Positions 33,522 through 43,291 of a stretch of 64,000 nucleotides of DNA are shown in pieces. The notes beneath the pieces were generated by a model. That model saw nothing but the letters and a program-made list of their open reading frames with translations. It ran no database searches and had not been told where the DNA came from. Location: contig CACEBX010000003.1 of NCBI GenBank assembly GCA_902557845.1, positions 1-64,000 on the forward strand, given 5' to 3'. This DNA comes from Rhodospirillaceae bacterium. GTDB lineage: Bacteria > Pseudomonadota > Alphaproteobacteria > TMED109. Within the stretch, counting starts at the first letter, position 1. Each line of letters opens with the position of its first letter. The position numbers were made by a program, and so were the translations under genes.

Positions 33522-34832
33522 CTATGATTTAAAAACATTTCTAAAAATATGATTGATGTTTTTTACATATAACTTGTTATTAAATATTTTTTTAAATTCT
33601 TGTTTTTTTATCTTGGATGTAGCACTTTTATTAGAAAGTAAAAAACTTAAAAACGACTTCTTTTTATTAGTTCTAATACTATTCCAAGTTTTCATTGCAC
33701 TTTCCTGTACTATTTTGTATGCATCTTCTCTAGAAACACCTTTATCGATAAGTTTTAGCATAATATTTTGACTAAAATGAAGGCCTTGTAATTGATTAAG
33801 ATTTCTTTGAACATTTTTAGGGTAAACTACTAAGTTTTTTACTAAATTTTTAAGTCTAAGCAGTGAAAAGTGCATTGCAATAGTTACATCGGGTCCTATA
33901 ATTCTTTCAACTGAAGAATGCGAAATATCTCTTTCATGCCATAGTACAATGTTTTCTAAACTTGAGTTACAAGTATTTCTAATATATCTTGCTAGGCCAG
34001 TTAAATTTTCTGAAAGAATAGGATTTCTTTTATGAGGCATTGCGGAACTACCCTTTTGACCTTCACTAAAATATTCTTCGGCCTCTAATACTTCAGTTCT
34101 TTGTAAGTGTCTAATTTCTACAGATAGTCTTTCTATAGATGCAGCCAATATAGCCAAAGTAGAAAAAAACAAAGCATGCCTATCTCTAGGTATAATTTGT
34201 GTGGATATAGTTTCTGGTTTAAGTTTTAATTTTTTTGCTACATATTCCTCTACTTTTGGAGAGACACTTGAATATGTTCCTACAGGCCCTGATATTTTAC
34301 AAACAGATATTTCTTTTTTTGCATTTTTTAATCTGGTTAAACTTCTTGAAAACTCAGCGAAAGCATAAGCAAACTTTAATCCCATTGTCATAGGCTCTGC
34401 ATGTATGCCATGACTTCTTCCTATGCACACTAAATATTTATATTTATTTGCTTTAGTTTCTAACACTTTTAATACCTCTGAAACTTCCTTAATTATTAGA
34501 TCTAAAGCACTTATTAATTGCAATGAAAAGCATGTATCAAGAACATCTGATGAAGTAAGACCTTTATGTATAAATTTTGCATCTTCTCCAACATACTCAG
34601 CAACATTTGTTAAAAAAGCTATAACATCATGCTTGGTTTTTTCCTCTATTTGAAGTATCTTTTTTTCATCAAAATTAGCTAACTTTCTTATTGAGTCTGA
34701 TTTCTTTTTCGGTATTACTCCTAGTTTTTCCTGTATTTCACAAGCATAAAGCTCTATTTTAAGCCATAATTTATACTTATTTTTAGTGCTCCAAATATCT
34801 GTCATTTCAGTAGTTGAATATCTTGGTATCAT
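33522..34832 (-). CDS. purB: Adenylosuccinate lyase
   Basis: 436 aa. IPRYSTTEMTDIWS, KHDVIAFLTNVAE, HKGLTSSDVLDT and SSAMPHKRNPILSENLTGLAR (the fumarase/argininosuccinate-lyase signature, with the flexible catalytic Ser loop). It acts in two steps of purine synthesis. Starts with ATG 34832. The purB-TANGO2-purC-purS-purQ-purL-bolA-grxD order all on one strand suggests one transcript. Confidence 0.96.
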   Translation of the reverse strand: MIPRYSTTEMTDIWSTKNKYKLWLKIELYACEIQEKLGVIPKKKSDSIRKLANFDEKKILQIEEKTKHDVIAFLTNVAEYVGEDAKFIHKGLTSSDVLDTCFSLQLISALDLIIKEVSEVLKVLETKANKYKYLVCIGRSHGIHAEPMTMGLKFAYAFAEFSRSLTRLKNAKKEISVCKISGPVGTYSSVSPKVEEYVAKKLKLKPETISTQIIPRDRHALFFSTLAILAASIERLSVEIRHLQRTEVLEAEEYFSEGQKGSSAMPHKRNPILSENLTGLARYIRNTCNSSLENIVLWHERDISHSSVERIIGPDVTIAMHFSLLRLKNLVKNLVVYPKNVQRNLNQLQGLHFSQNIMLKLIDKGVSREDAYKIVQESAMKTWNSIRTNKKKSFLSFLLSNKSATSKIKKQEFKKIFNNKLYVKNINHIFRNVFKS

Positions 34833-34845
34833 AATTTATCTCAAT

Positions 34846-35772
34846 TTATTTAAAAAAAAGTTCTGCTCTTCGATTTTGCTTCTCTTTTATTTCATCTGAG
34901 GTTTCTACTAGCAAGTTAGTTTCTCCGTAGGCCTTAATTTCTATAGTATTATTTAGGTTCCTATTCATCAAATACTTTTTTATAAAATTTGCTCTATTTT
35001 TAGATAATTTTGAATTATAAGACTTAGAACCCATTGTATCGGTATGCCCTTCAATAATAATTCTCATATTTGTATTTTTATTTGCAATTGTAACAAATTT
35101 TTCAAGTTCAATTACCTGATTTGAAGATAAAGTAAATTTATCAAATTCAAAAAATACTATTGTTCTTAATACTTTAGTATCTTCTACAATATTGTCTTCA
35201 TAAGTATTTTTATTTTTTTCAACAGTAGACTTTATTTTATTTTCAATATTATTTTCTAATTTTTTTTTATTACTTATTAGCCTTTCATTGATAAAAATAA
35301 AATTTTGATTAAATTTATTAAGGCATAATTCAATATGATCAAATTGCCAATTTTCCTCAACTTGTTCAATCCAACAATCATATCCGGCAATCATTTTAGA
35401 AAATTCTTCAGGATACTTGTTAAATGATTTACTATTTATTAATTTATTAATTCTGTTATACATGGAATTTGCTTCTTCGATATAGTTTTTTGGAATATCC
35501 CAATTTTTTGGATCTTCAGCAAAAAACTTTTTTTCATTTAAAGCAAGTGCAGCTTTATAAGCAAAATGATTAGCATCTATTTCATCATGCATTTCATATA
35601 ATTCATATTTTGCAAATTCTAAATATTCTAAACCTAAAAACGTGTAGAAGTTAATTGGTTCATTATTTTTTTTATTTAATTCTTGTATTTTAAAGTGAGC
35701 GCAGGAATTAATTGAAAATATGAAGATGAAAAATAATCCATAATTTAGTATTTGTTTAATTATACTTCTCAT
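34846..35772 (-). CDS. OmpA-domain lipoprotein
   Basis: 308 aa. Signal with lipobox FIFSINSC at residue 24, so it is lipid-anchored. The C-terminal domain (residues 205-308) starts RTIVFFEFDKF and contains IIIEGHTDTMGS, YNSKLSKNRANFIKKYL and KAYGETNLL, the OmpA/Pal peptidoglycan-binding fold (Asp and Arg contacts). The middle is helical and unknown. It likely links outer membrane and wall. Its ATG overlaps the dusA stop by 4 bp, so they are translated together. Confidence 0.88.
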   Translation of the reverse strand: MRSIIKQILNYGLFFIFIFSINSCAHFKIQELNKKNNEPINFYTFLGLEYLEFAKYELYEMHDEIDANHFAYKAALALNEKKFFAEDPKNWDIPKNYIEEANSMYNRINKLINSKSFNKYPEEFSKMIAGYDCWIEQVEENWQFDHIELCLNKFNQNFIFINERLISNKKKLENNIENKIKSTVEKNKNTYEDNIVEDTKVLRTIVFFEFDKFTLSSNQVIELEKFVTIANKNTNMRIIIEGHTDTMGSKSYNSKLSKNRANFIKKYLMNRNLNNTIEIKAYGETNLLVETSDEIKEKQNRRAELFFK

Positions 35773-36728
35773 ATTACTTTAAGTTTATCACATTCTATAA
35801 AATTTAATAAGTTATTTAAATTTTTACTTCTCACTGAATGTGCAACTAAGTTTCTCCAGTTTTTAGCGCCATCATAACCATTAAATAAATTCTGTATATG
35901 GAACAGAGCATTTTTTTTAAATAAATATTTTTCAAAATTATTTTTTAAAAAATGAATATATGTATAAATAATATATTTCTTTTTCTCTATATTTTCATAT
36001 GTTAAATCTGAATTAAAAATCCAAGGAGTTTTATAAGCTTCTCTACCTATCATAATTCCATCAATCTTTCTTTTAATATTCTCATTATAATTAGTATGTT
36101 TGAAACCTCCATTTATTATAATTGTATTGTTTTTAAATTTTTTCTTTAATTTAAAAACCCTTTCATAATCAAGAGGAGGTATATTTAGGTTATCTTTAGT
36201 ATTAAGTTTTTCTCTAATTGCAATTCTTGCATGAATAATATACTTATTTATGGAGGCATTGTTTAGTTCTACAAGAAAGTTATCTAAAATATTTTCAGAA
36301 GTATAGTCATCAACACCAATTCTAGTTTTTATACTTATATTTTTATTTGTATATCTGCTTATTTCTTCAGCACACCTTCTAACTTGTTTAGGGTTTAATA
36401 ATAAATTAATTCCAAAACTTCCTGATACAACTCTATTACTTGGACATCCACAGTTTATATTAATTTCATAAAAATCTTTTTCTGCTGCTTTTTTTGCTGC
36501 TAAGGCTAATCTACTTGGTTCATTTCCTGCAATTTGAACAGCAACATTATTTATGTTATTTAAATAATTGTAATCATCTAAAATATTTGTTCTTATAATT
36601 GCTTCTGCATGCATCATTTCTGTATAAACTACAGTTTTTTTATTAATGAGATTTAATAAGTAACAAAAAAAGCTATCAGTTTTTCCCATCATTGGCGCGA
36701 CACTATAAAATTTATCTAATTTTTCCAT
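35769..36728 (-). CDS. dusA: tRNA-dihydrouridine synthase A
   Basis: 319 aa, TIM-barrel flavoenzyme. FYSVAPMMGKTDSFFCYLLN, YTEMMHAEAIIR, INCGCPSNRVVSGSFG (catalytic Cys), ISIKTRIGVDD and IIINGGF are the Dus signatures; the DusA type is shown by the YTEMxxxxAII stretch. It reduces uridine in the D loop of tRNA (U20) with NADPH. The protein ends at residue 319 with the usual helical domain. Confidence 0.93.
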   Translation of the reverse strand: MEKLDKFYSVAPMMGKTDSFFCYLLNLINKKTVVYTEMMHAEAIIRTNILDDYNYLNNINNVAVQIAGNEPSRLALAAKKAAEKDFYEININCGCPSNRVVSGSFGINLLLNPKQVRRCAEEISRYTNKNISIKTRIGVDDYTSENILDNFLVELNNASINKYIIHARIAIREKLNTKDNLNIPPLDYERVFKLKKKFKNNTIIINGGFKHTNYNENIKRKIDGIMIGREAYKTPWIFNSDLTYENIEKKKYIIYTYIHFLKNNFEKYLFKKNALFHIQNLFNGYDGAKNWRNLVAHSVRSKNLNNLLNFIECDKLKVI

Positions 36729-36794
36729 AAAAAATTTAATATAGCATAAATTATTTAGTGCAAATATTATTAATTTTTATTACTGTATTACGAT

Positions 36795-37697
36795 ATGTTT
36801 CAATCATTACCATTTATTTTTTTAGATAGTTTAGTTTATGCATCTTGGCTATTTTTAGTTGCTTCAGGATTGACTCTAATATATGGAGTAATGAAAGTTC
36901 TTAATATTGCTCATGGAAGTTTATATGCTTTTGGGGCTTATTCAATGGCTTGGTTAGTTGGTTGGTTTTCTTCTAATTATGATAACTATCAATTTTTGTA
37001 TTTTTTTTTTATACCCTTATCAGCAATTTTAGTAGCCATAATTTTAAGCTTGTTTATAGAGAGAATATTTCTTAGAAAAGTATATGAGAGAGACGAAATA
37101 GTAATTGTACTAGTTACCTATGGATTATTTTTAATTTTTGAAGATATTATGAAAATAATATTTGGCACCACTTCTTATTTACCCTTTCAACCAAGAATAA
37201 TGTTAGGAGATATTGCAGTTTTTGGTCTACCATATGTGATATATGATCTTCTAATTATAGTTATAGCTGCATTAGTTTGGTGTTTATTTTTTTGTATTAT
37301 AAAATTCACCAAAATTGGAAAGTTATTGATAGCGGTAATTTATGATAAAGAAATAGCGTCTTCTATGGGAATTAATGTCTCTAAATTTTTTGTATATACA
37401 TTTTTTATAGGATGTTTTCTTGGATGTCTAGGTGGAGCAACTTCAGCTCCAATGATATCTGTAGTTCCTGGAGTAGGTGTAGAAATTATAGTGCTTGCAT
37501 TTGCAGTAGTTGTAACAGGAGGCTTGGGAAGTATATCAGGTGCCCTTATAGGAGCGCTATTGATAGGTTTATTTAGAACAATAGCAATTTTTTATTTTCC
37601 TCAGTTTGAACTATTTATAGTTTTCTTTGTAATGGCTATTATTCTTACGGTAAAGCCTGAAGGGTTGTTTGGAACAAAAGAGGTTAGAAAAATTTGA
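36795..37697 (+). CDS. livH: Branched-chain amino acid ABC transporter permease LivH
   Basis: 300 aa with about eight membrane helices. ASGLTLIYGVMKVLNIAHGSLYAFGAY is the LivH start motif and GGLGSISGALIGALLIGLFRT the EAA-type loop for the ATPase. It forms the inner membrane channel with LivM. The substrate-binding protein gene (livJ/livK) is not in the cluster. It carries a T10 tract (37001-37010) that is in frame. The livM start overlaps its stop. Confidence 0.92.
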   Translation: MFQSLPFIFLDSLVYASWLFLVASGLTLIYGVMKVLNIAHGSLYAFGAYSMAWLVGWFSSNYDNYQFLYFFFIPLSAILVAIILSLFIERIFLRKVYERDEIVIVLVTYGLFLIFEDIMKIIFGTTSYLPFQPRIMLGDIAVFGLPYVIYDLLIIVIAALVWCLFFCIIKFTKIGKLLIAVIYDKEIASSMGINVSKFFVYTFFIGCFLGCLGGATSAPMISVVPGVGVEIIVLAFAVVVTGGLGSISGALIGALLIGLFRTIAIFYFPQFELFIVFFVMAIILTVKPEGLFGTKEVRKI

Positions 37698-38662
37698 TGC
37701 AGAAGATATTAAATTTAAATGAAAGCTTTATTATATTTTGCTTTATATGTTTAATTTCAGGGTGGCTTATATTACCTGATTGGAGTCTAAATATTGTTTG
37801 TTTAGCATGCTGTAATGGCCTAGTTGTTCTGGGTTTACTGGTTTTGATGAGAGCAGGACTTATATCATTTGGGCATGGATTATATTATTGTCTTGGAGGT
37901 TATGCAGTAGCTATAGGCTACAATTTTTTAAATGTGAAAGACGCTATTTTGCTTTTATTAATTGCCACTATATTAGGGGGAATTGTATCTTATCTTTTTG
38001 GGTTTTTTGTAAGAAAGTTTAGAGGAATATTTTTTGCCATGATGAATTTGGCATTATCAATGATACTATTTGGCATTATTGTCAAGAGTGTTTCTTTAGG
38101 TTCTACAGATGGATTTGGTATAAAAGAGCTAACTTATTTTGGTTTTGAAAGTACTGAAAAAGTTCGTTTAAATATTGTTTCATATTTTTTTATAATAACC
38201 ATAACATTCCTATGTATTTTTTTAGTTTCTAAATATATTAAATCTCCAATTGGTAAAATGGTATTGGCAATTAAAGACAATGAAATAAGGTCTAATTATT
38301 TAGGAATTAATGTAAATAAGCAAATTCATAATATCTATTTAATATCAGGTATTCTAGCTTCATTGGGAGGAGCATTAATGGTTATATTAGTAGGACATGT
38401 TACTCCTGAGGATACTGCTTATTGGACGAAATCAGGTGAATTTGTTTTTGTAGCAATTTTATCAGGTACTATTAATGTAATAGCTCCTTTATTAGGTTCT
38501 CTTTTTTTTGAGTTTATAAGAACTTTTGCTTTGTATCTTTTTCCTAATACCTGGCAAATGACAATTGGTATAATATTAATATTAGGAATTATATATTTTC
38601 CTGAGGGAATAGGTTCCATTTACAATAAAATTAAAAATATAAAAAATGCTTTTAGAAATTAG
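37697..38662 (+). CDS. livM: Branched-chain amino acid ABC transporter permease LivM
   Basis: 321 aa. MRAGLISFGHGLYYCLGGYAVA and KSPIGKMVLAIKDNEIRSNYLGINV are the LivM hallmarks, with GGALMVILVGHVTPE and LSGTINVIAPLLGSLFFEF further along. ATG 37697 is preferred over a TTG 3 bp upstream; it overlaps the livH stop (TGATG). Together with LivH it forms the permease for leucine/isoleucine/valine or similar amides. Confidence 0.92.
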   Translation: MQKILNLNESFIIFCFICLISGWLILPDWSLNIVCLACCNGLVVLGLLVLMRAGLISFGHGLYYCLGGYAVAIGYNFLNVKDAILLLLIATILGGIVSYLFGFFVRKFRGIFFAMMNLALSMILFGIIVKSVSLGSTDGFGIKELTYFGFESTEKVRLNIVSYFFIITITFLCIFLVSKYIKSPIGKMVLAIKDNEIRSNYLGINVNKQIHNIYLISGILASLGGALMVILVGHVTPEDTAYWTKSGEFVFVAILSGTINVIAPLLGSLFFEFIRTFALYLFPNTWQMTIGIILILGIIYFPEGIGSIYNKIKNIKNAFRN

Positions 38663-39398
38663 AAATCTTTTTAAAAATTTTGGATCAGTAGCTGCTGCTA
38701 GTGATATTAATTTTTCTATGGAAAACAATGAGATCATAGGAATAATAGGTTCTAATGGTGCTGGAAAAACTACATTTTGTAATATTATTACTGGCTATAC
38801 AAAACCAGATAGTGGAGAGATTATATTTAAAGGAACAGAAATTTCTAGTAGGTCTGTTTTAGATATTAAAAATATGGGCATCCATAGATCCTTTCAAATA
38901 CCTCAAGTTTTTGACTCCTTAACTGTTTTAGAAAATATAATGATTTCTAATTTGGTAGCCAATAATAAACAATTTTCTTATTTAGAATTAGCATACAATA
39001 AGAAAAATATTGATTATGCAAATTATTTGCTAAACCAATTTAAAATTATTGAGTTTAAAAATGTAATAGTCGGATTGCTTCCGCAAGGGGCAAGAAAAGT
39101 ACTTGATATTTTAATTGCTATTTTGGGAAACCCATCGATAGTTTTATTAGATGAGCCTACCTCGGGAATTAGCACTGACGAGAAATTTTTAGTGATGGAG
39201 CATACTTTGGAAGCAATTAGAAATTTAAATATTTCCATTCTCTTCATTGAACATGATATGGATATAATAAGAAGATACTCCCAAAGAGTAATAGCCTTCT
39301 ATAGTGGTAAAATAATAGCTGACGGAATTCCTAAAAATGTTTTAGAACAAAAAGATGTGCTTAAATTTATTGTAGGAGGAAGTGTTGTTAAAGATTAA
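38646..39398 (+). CDS. livG: Branched-chain amino acid ABC transporter ATPase LivG
   Basis: 250 aa. GSNGAGKTTFCNIITG (Walker A), LPQGARKVLDI (signature), IVLLDEPTSGI (Walker B), IEHDMDIIRRYSQRV (switch His) and MGIHRSFQIPQVF are LivG-like. Starts 17 bp before the livM stop, and its last bases overlap livF by 17 bp, indicating tight coupling. It powers uptake. Confidence 0.93.
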   Translation: MLLEIRNLFKNFGSVAAASDINFSMENNEIIGIIGSNGAGKTTFCNIITGYTKPDSGEIIFKGTEISSRSVLDIKNMGIHRSFQIPQVFDSLTVLENIMISNLVANNKQFSYLELAYNKKNIDYANYLLNQFKIIEFKNVIVGLLPQGARKVLDILIAILGNPSIVLLDEPTSGISTDEKFLVMEHTLEAIRNLNISILFIEHDMDIIRRYSQRVIAFYSGKIIADGIPKNVLEQKDVLKFIVGGSVVKD

Positions 39399-40020
39399 TA
39401 ACATCAGTGTTAGTATTGCCAACATAAAAATTTTATCCAATATTAGCTTGGATGTATCAAAATTTACTAGCATAATAGGTAGGAACGGAGCTGGCAAGAC
39501 AACCCTAATTAGATCAATTATGAAAATTTTAGAAATAGAGAAGGGAGATATAGAGTTTAATAAAACAAAAATCTCAGACTTTGATACATATGCTATGACC
39601 TCATTTGGTATCGGATATATGCCTGAAGATAGAAGGTTAATTCCTAATTTAACTGTAAAAGAAAATATATTGCTTCCCTTATGGAGTAAAAAAAAAAATA
39701 TAGAAAGCAATGACTTAGAAGTTATATTAAACTTTATACCTGAAATAAAGTCTTTTCTCAAAAATGATGCTTTTCAATTATCAGGAGGCCAACAAAAATT
39801 AGTAGCATTAGCTAGAGCAATGATTATTGGAAAAAAATTACTTCTGCTAGATGAGCCTTTTGAAGGAGTAGCACCTGCTTTGGCAGAAAGATTAGTTGAA
39901 CTTATTAAAGGCTTAAATAAACTTGATTTAGTTACTTTAATAACTGAGTCTGATGAGACTTACTCAAAATTTATTAATGCGAAGATAGTTAAATTGGAGA
40001 GAGGAAAAATTATTTCTTAA
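39382..40020 (+). CDS. livF: Branched-chain amino acid ABC transporter ATPase LivF
   Basis: 212 aa. IIGRNGAGKTTLIRSIM (Walker A), IGYMPEDRRLIPNLTV, LSGGQQKLVALARAMI (signature) and LLLLDEPFEGVAPAL (Walker B) are LivF-type. It uses GTG as start, overlapping livG. With livH, livM and livG it makes an uptake system lacking a linked binding protein; given the valine-degradation genes downstream, the likely cargo is a branched-chain amino acid. Confidence 0.93.
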   Translation: MLLKINNISVSIANIKILSNISLDVSKFTSIIGRNGAGKTTLIRSIMKILEIEKGDIEFNKTKISDFDTYAMTSFGIGYMPEDRRLIPNLTVKENILLPLWSKKKNIESNDLEVILNFIPEIKSFLKNDAFQLSGGQQKLVALARAMIIGKKLLLLDEPFEGVAPALAERLVELIKGLNKLDLVTLITESDETYSKFINAKIVKLERGKIIS

Positions 40021-40028
40021 TAATTTAT

Positions 40029-41030
40029 TTATCCTTTTTTTAATATTTTGGCAATATCTAACGCAAAGTAGGAAATTATTGCATCTGCGCCCGCTCTTTT
40101 GAAGCACAAAAAAGTTTCCATTAATATTTCCTTCTCATTATATTCACCAGATAATATTGCGTTTTTTAACATAGAATATTCACCCGAGACCTGATAACTA
40201 AAAGTTGGATAGTTAAAAGTACTTTTTACTTCTTTTAAAACATCTAAGTACATTATACCTGGCTTTATTAGTAATATATCTGCGCCCTCCTTTATATCTA
40301 ATGAAGCCTCTCTTAGTGCTTCATTTATATTTCCATAGTCCATCTGATAAGTATTTTTTTTATCAGGACCCAATTTGGTTGCTGCTGATACTGCATTTCT
40401 AAAAGGAGCATATAAATTAGAAGAATATTTTACAGCATATGACATTATAAGAGTGTTTTGCTTATTATTTTTATCTAAATAATTTCTTATCTTTTCAACC
40501 CTACCATCCATCATATCTGAGGGAGCTATAATATCGCAACCAGCATCAGCATTAATTAAAGCTTGTTCACATAATACATTTATAGTCTTATCGTTAATTA
40601 TTTCACCATTTTCTATTAATCCATCGTGTCCAGAGGTTGTATAGGGATCAAGGGCAACATCACAAATTACTCCTAAGGAAGGGGAGAATTTTTTTATTTT
40701 TTCTACAAGTCTACACACAATATTATTTCTATTAAGTGCTTCTTTACCTGTTTCATCTTTTATTTTACTTGGTACTTCAGGAAATATAGCTACAGCATTA
40801 ATGCCGAATTCTTTTGCTTTTTGTGATAAATCAAAAGCATCTTCAAGATTTAATCTTTTAATTCCTGGCATTAATTTTATTTCTGTAGATTGTTTTTCGT
40901 ATGTAACAAATATAGGTAAAATAAAATCATTAGGAGCAATAGAAGACTCTCTTACTAGTTTCCTAATCCACTTATTTTTTCTTAACCTTCTTGGTCTATG
41001 TAAAGGAAAATTTGATAAAAAGTTATTCAT
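40029..41030 (-). CDS. hemB: Delta-aminolevulinic acid dehydratase (porphobilinogen synthase)
   Basis: 333 aa. IAPNDFILPIFVTYE, VICDVALDPYTTSGHDG (metal/substrate loop), DIIAPSDMMDGRV, SYAVKYSSNLYAPFR (catalytic Lys) and LIKPGIMYLDV (Schiff-base Lys) are all present. It condenses two ALA molecules in heme synthesis. It converges with livF (8 bp between stops) and diverges from the acyl-CoA dehydrogenase gene. Confidence 0.96.
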   Translation of the reverse strand: MNNFLSNFPLHRPRRLRKNKWIRKLVRESSIAPNDFILPIFVTYEKQSTEIKLMPGIKRLNLEDAFDLSQKAKEFGINAVAIFPEVPSKIKDETGKEALNRNNIVCRLVEKIKKFSPSLGVICDVALDPYTTSGHDGLIENGEIINDKTINVLCEQALINADAGCDIIAPSDMMDGRVEKIRNYLDKNNKQNTLIMSYAVKYSSNLYAPFRNAVSAATKLGPDKKNTYQMDYGNINEALREASLDIKEGADILLIKPGIMYLDVLKEVKSTFNYPTFSYQVSGEYSMLKNAILSGEYNEKEILMETFLCFKRAGADAIISYFALDIAKILKKG

Positions 41031-41073
41031 AGAGTATAAATTATAATATTTTAAATTTTAAGTCTAAAGAATA

Positions 41074-42234
41074 ATGCTTATTGATAAATATAAAGATTTA
41101 AATGAAGAACAGAGAGCTATTGTAGATTCTACTAGTCAATTTGCTAGTGAAAATATTATGCCATACTCGTTACAATGGGACAAAGAGTGTTCTTTCCCAA
41201 AAAATGCACTTAAAAAGGCTGGTGAGTTAGGTTTAGCAGGTATATACGTTTCTGAAAAGGATGGAGGTTTAGGGCTTAGTCGTTTAGACGCATCATTGAT
41301 TTTTGAAGAATTAGCATTTGCATGTCCGTCTACCTCTGCATTTTTGTCTATACACAATATGGCCGCATGGATGCTAAGCAAATTTGGCATACAAGAATTA
41401 AAAAATAAATACATGTCAAAAATCATTAAAATGGAAAATATAGCATCTTACTGTCTAACAGAAGCGGGTTCAGGATCAGATGCTGCGGCAATGAAAACCA
41501 AGGCTGTATATTTTAAAGATAATACTTCTTATGAGATAAATGGTTCCAAATCATTTATTTCAGGTGCAGGAGAATCTGACTTATACTTTGTGATGATGAA
41601 AACTGAGAATAATATGAATGAAGAAATTTCATGCGTTTTGTTAGAAAAAGAATTTAAAGGTATATCTTTTGGAAAAAATGAAGACAAAATGGGATGGAAA
41701 AATCAACCCACAAGAACTATTTCTTTTGATAATTGTATAGCACCAAAATCGAACCTTGTGGGAAAAGAGGGAGAGGGTTTCAAAATTGCTATGCAAGGTC
41801 TAGATGGAGGAAGAATAAATATTGCTTCATGTTCTCTTGGAGCTGCAAGGTTTTGTATAGAAAAAACTGTTAATTATGTTAACGAAAGAAAACAGTTTGG
41901 AAAATATTTAAAGGACTTTCAAAGTGTTCAATTTAAACTAGCAGATATGATTACAGATTTTGAGGCTGCAAAGCTAATGGTTCATAAAGCAGCAGAAGCA
42001 TTAGATAAAAAAGAAAAACACTCAACAATAAGTTCTGCAATGGCAAAAAGATATGCTACTGACGTATGTTTTAGAATATGTAATGAAGCATTGCAAATAC
42101 ATGGAGGGTATGGTTATCTATCTGACTTTGGTATAGAAAAGATGGTAAGGGATTGTAGAGTCCATCAAATATTAGAAGGTACCAATGAAATTATGAGAGT
42201 TATTATATCTAGAAAGTTGTTAGATAGAGAATAA
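41074..42234 (+). CDS. Acyl-CoA dehydrogenase (probable isobutyryl-CoA dehydrogenase)
   Basis: 386 aa. YCLTEAGSGSDAAAM (FAD loop), GERKQFGKYLKDFQ-like NERKQFGKYLKDFQSVQ, LQIHGGYGYLSDFG and HQILEGTNEIMRVIISR (catalytic Glu) are family motifs. Its place before a 3-hydroxyisobutyryl-CoA hydrolase and 3-hydroxyisobutyrate dehydrogenase points to isobutyryl-CoA as substrate, step three of valine breakdown. Electrons go to ETF. The next gene starts 1 bp after the stop. Confidence 0.87.
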   Translation: MLIDKYKDLNEEQRAIVDSTSQFASENIMPYSLQWDKECSFPKNALKKAGELGLAGIYVSEKDGGLGLSRLDASLIFEELAFACPSTSAFLSIHNMAAWMLSKFGIQELKNKYMSKIIKMENIASYCLTEAGSGSDAAAMKTKAVYFKDNTSYEINGSKSFISGAGESDLYFVMMKTENNMNEEISCVLLEKEFKGISFGKNEDKMGWKNQPTRTISFDNCIAPKSNLVGKEGEGFKIAMQGLDGGRINIASCSLGAARFCIEKTVNYVNERKQFGKYLKDFQSVQFKLADMITDFEAAKLMVHKAAEALDKKEKHSTISSAMAKRYATDVCFRICNEALQIHGGYGYLSDFGIEKMVRDCRVHQILEGTNEIMRVIISRKLLDRE

Positions 42235-42235
42235 T

Positions 42236-43291
42236 ATGAGTGATATAGATATAAAAAAAATAAACTCTACTATCATAATTACTCTAACTAGAGAGAAAGT
42301 TCTTAATGCTTTAAATTTAAATATGGTAAGAGAGATATTTAAAAATATTAAGAATTGGGATAATGATAAAGATATTTCTGGTGTCATAATAAAAGGTTCA
42401 GGTGATAAATCATTTTGTGCTGGGGGAGATATAGTTAGTGTTTATCATGCTAAATCAGAAACTCAAAGTATTTTATCGGATACCTTTTTTAGGGAAGAAT
42501 ATATTTTAAATTTAGCAATATCTAATTTTTCTAAACCATGGATATCACTATTAAATGGTATAGCAATGGGAGGAGGATTAGGCCTTTCAATGCATGGAAA
42601 ATATAGAATTGTTAATAATAAGACAATAACTGCTATGCCAGAAACAGCAATAGGGCTTTTTCCAGATGTTGGAGGAGGTTATTTTTTATCTAAAATGGGT
42701 GAATTAGGATTATTTTTAGCATTAACAGGAAGAGTAATGGATGGTTTAGACTCTATGTATTCAGGAATAGGAACTCATTATATTGAAAATGAAAATATAA
42801 ATCACATTTACGAAAAAATTATAAATAAAAGCAATTATGACTATATATTTATAGAACAATTACTTAATGCAAACTCTAAAAAGTTATTAGAAAAAGACTC
42901 ATTGCTCTATAAAGAGTTAGAAAATATAAAGAAACATTTTTGTAGAACTAATTTAGTAGAAATATTTGATTCTTTAAAAAATGATAATAGTGAATGGACT
43001 AAAAAAACATTGTCAGTATTATCAAAAAAATCTCCAACTAGTATGAGTGTTGCTATTAAACAATTAGGTCTAGCGAAAAATATTACCTTAAAAGAATGTC
43101 TAGCTATGGAATTTAGAATTTGCCAAGCTATGATGGCAAAACATGACTTTTACGAAGGTGTAAGAGCTAATTTGGTAGATAAAGACAGAAATCCTAAATG
43201 GCATCCTGAAAGTATCTTTGAAGTTACTGAGGAAATCATTAACAGCCATTTTCATAGTCTAAATGAGAAAGAGTTATTTTCTGATGAATAA
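42236..43291 (+). CDS. 3-hydroxyisobutyryl-CoA hydrolase (crotonase family)
   Basis: 351 aa. SFCAGGDIVSVYHA and NGIAMGGGLGLSMHGKYRI are the oxyanion-hole motifs of the crotonase fold, with PETAIGLFPDVGGGYFLSKM (catalytic Glu and Asp region) as in hydrolases of HIBYL-CoA. The long C-terminus (SPTSMSVAIKQL and VRANLVDKDRNPKWHP) separates it from simple hydratases. It frees 3-hydroxyisobutyrate from CoA. It overlaps the next gene by 8 bp. Confidence 0.9.
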   Translation: MSDIDIKKINSTIIITLTREKVLNALNLNMVREIFKNIKNWDNDKDISGVIIKGSGDKSFCAGGDIVSVYHAKSETQSILSDTFFREEYILNLAISNFSKPWISLLNGIAMGGGLGLSMHGKYRIVNNKTITAMPETAIGLFPDVGGGYFLSKMGELGLFLALTGRVMDGLDSMYSGIGTHYIENENINHIYEKIINKSNYDYIFIEQLLNANSKKLLEKDSLLYKELENIKKHFCRTNLVEIFDSLKNDNSEWTKKTLSVLSKKSPTSMSVAIKQLGLAKNITLKECLAMEFRICQAMMAKHDFYEGVRANLVDKDRNPKWHPESIFEVTEEIINSHFHSLNEKELFSDE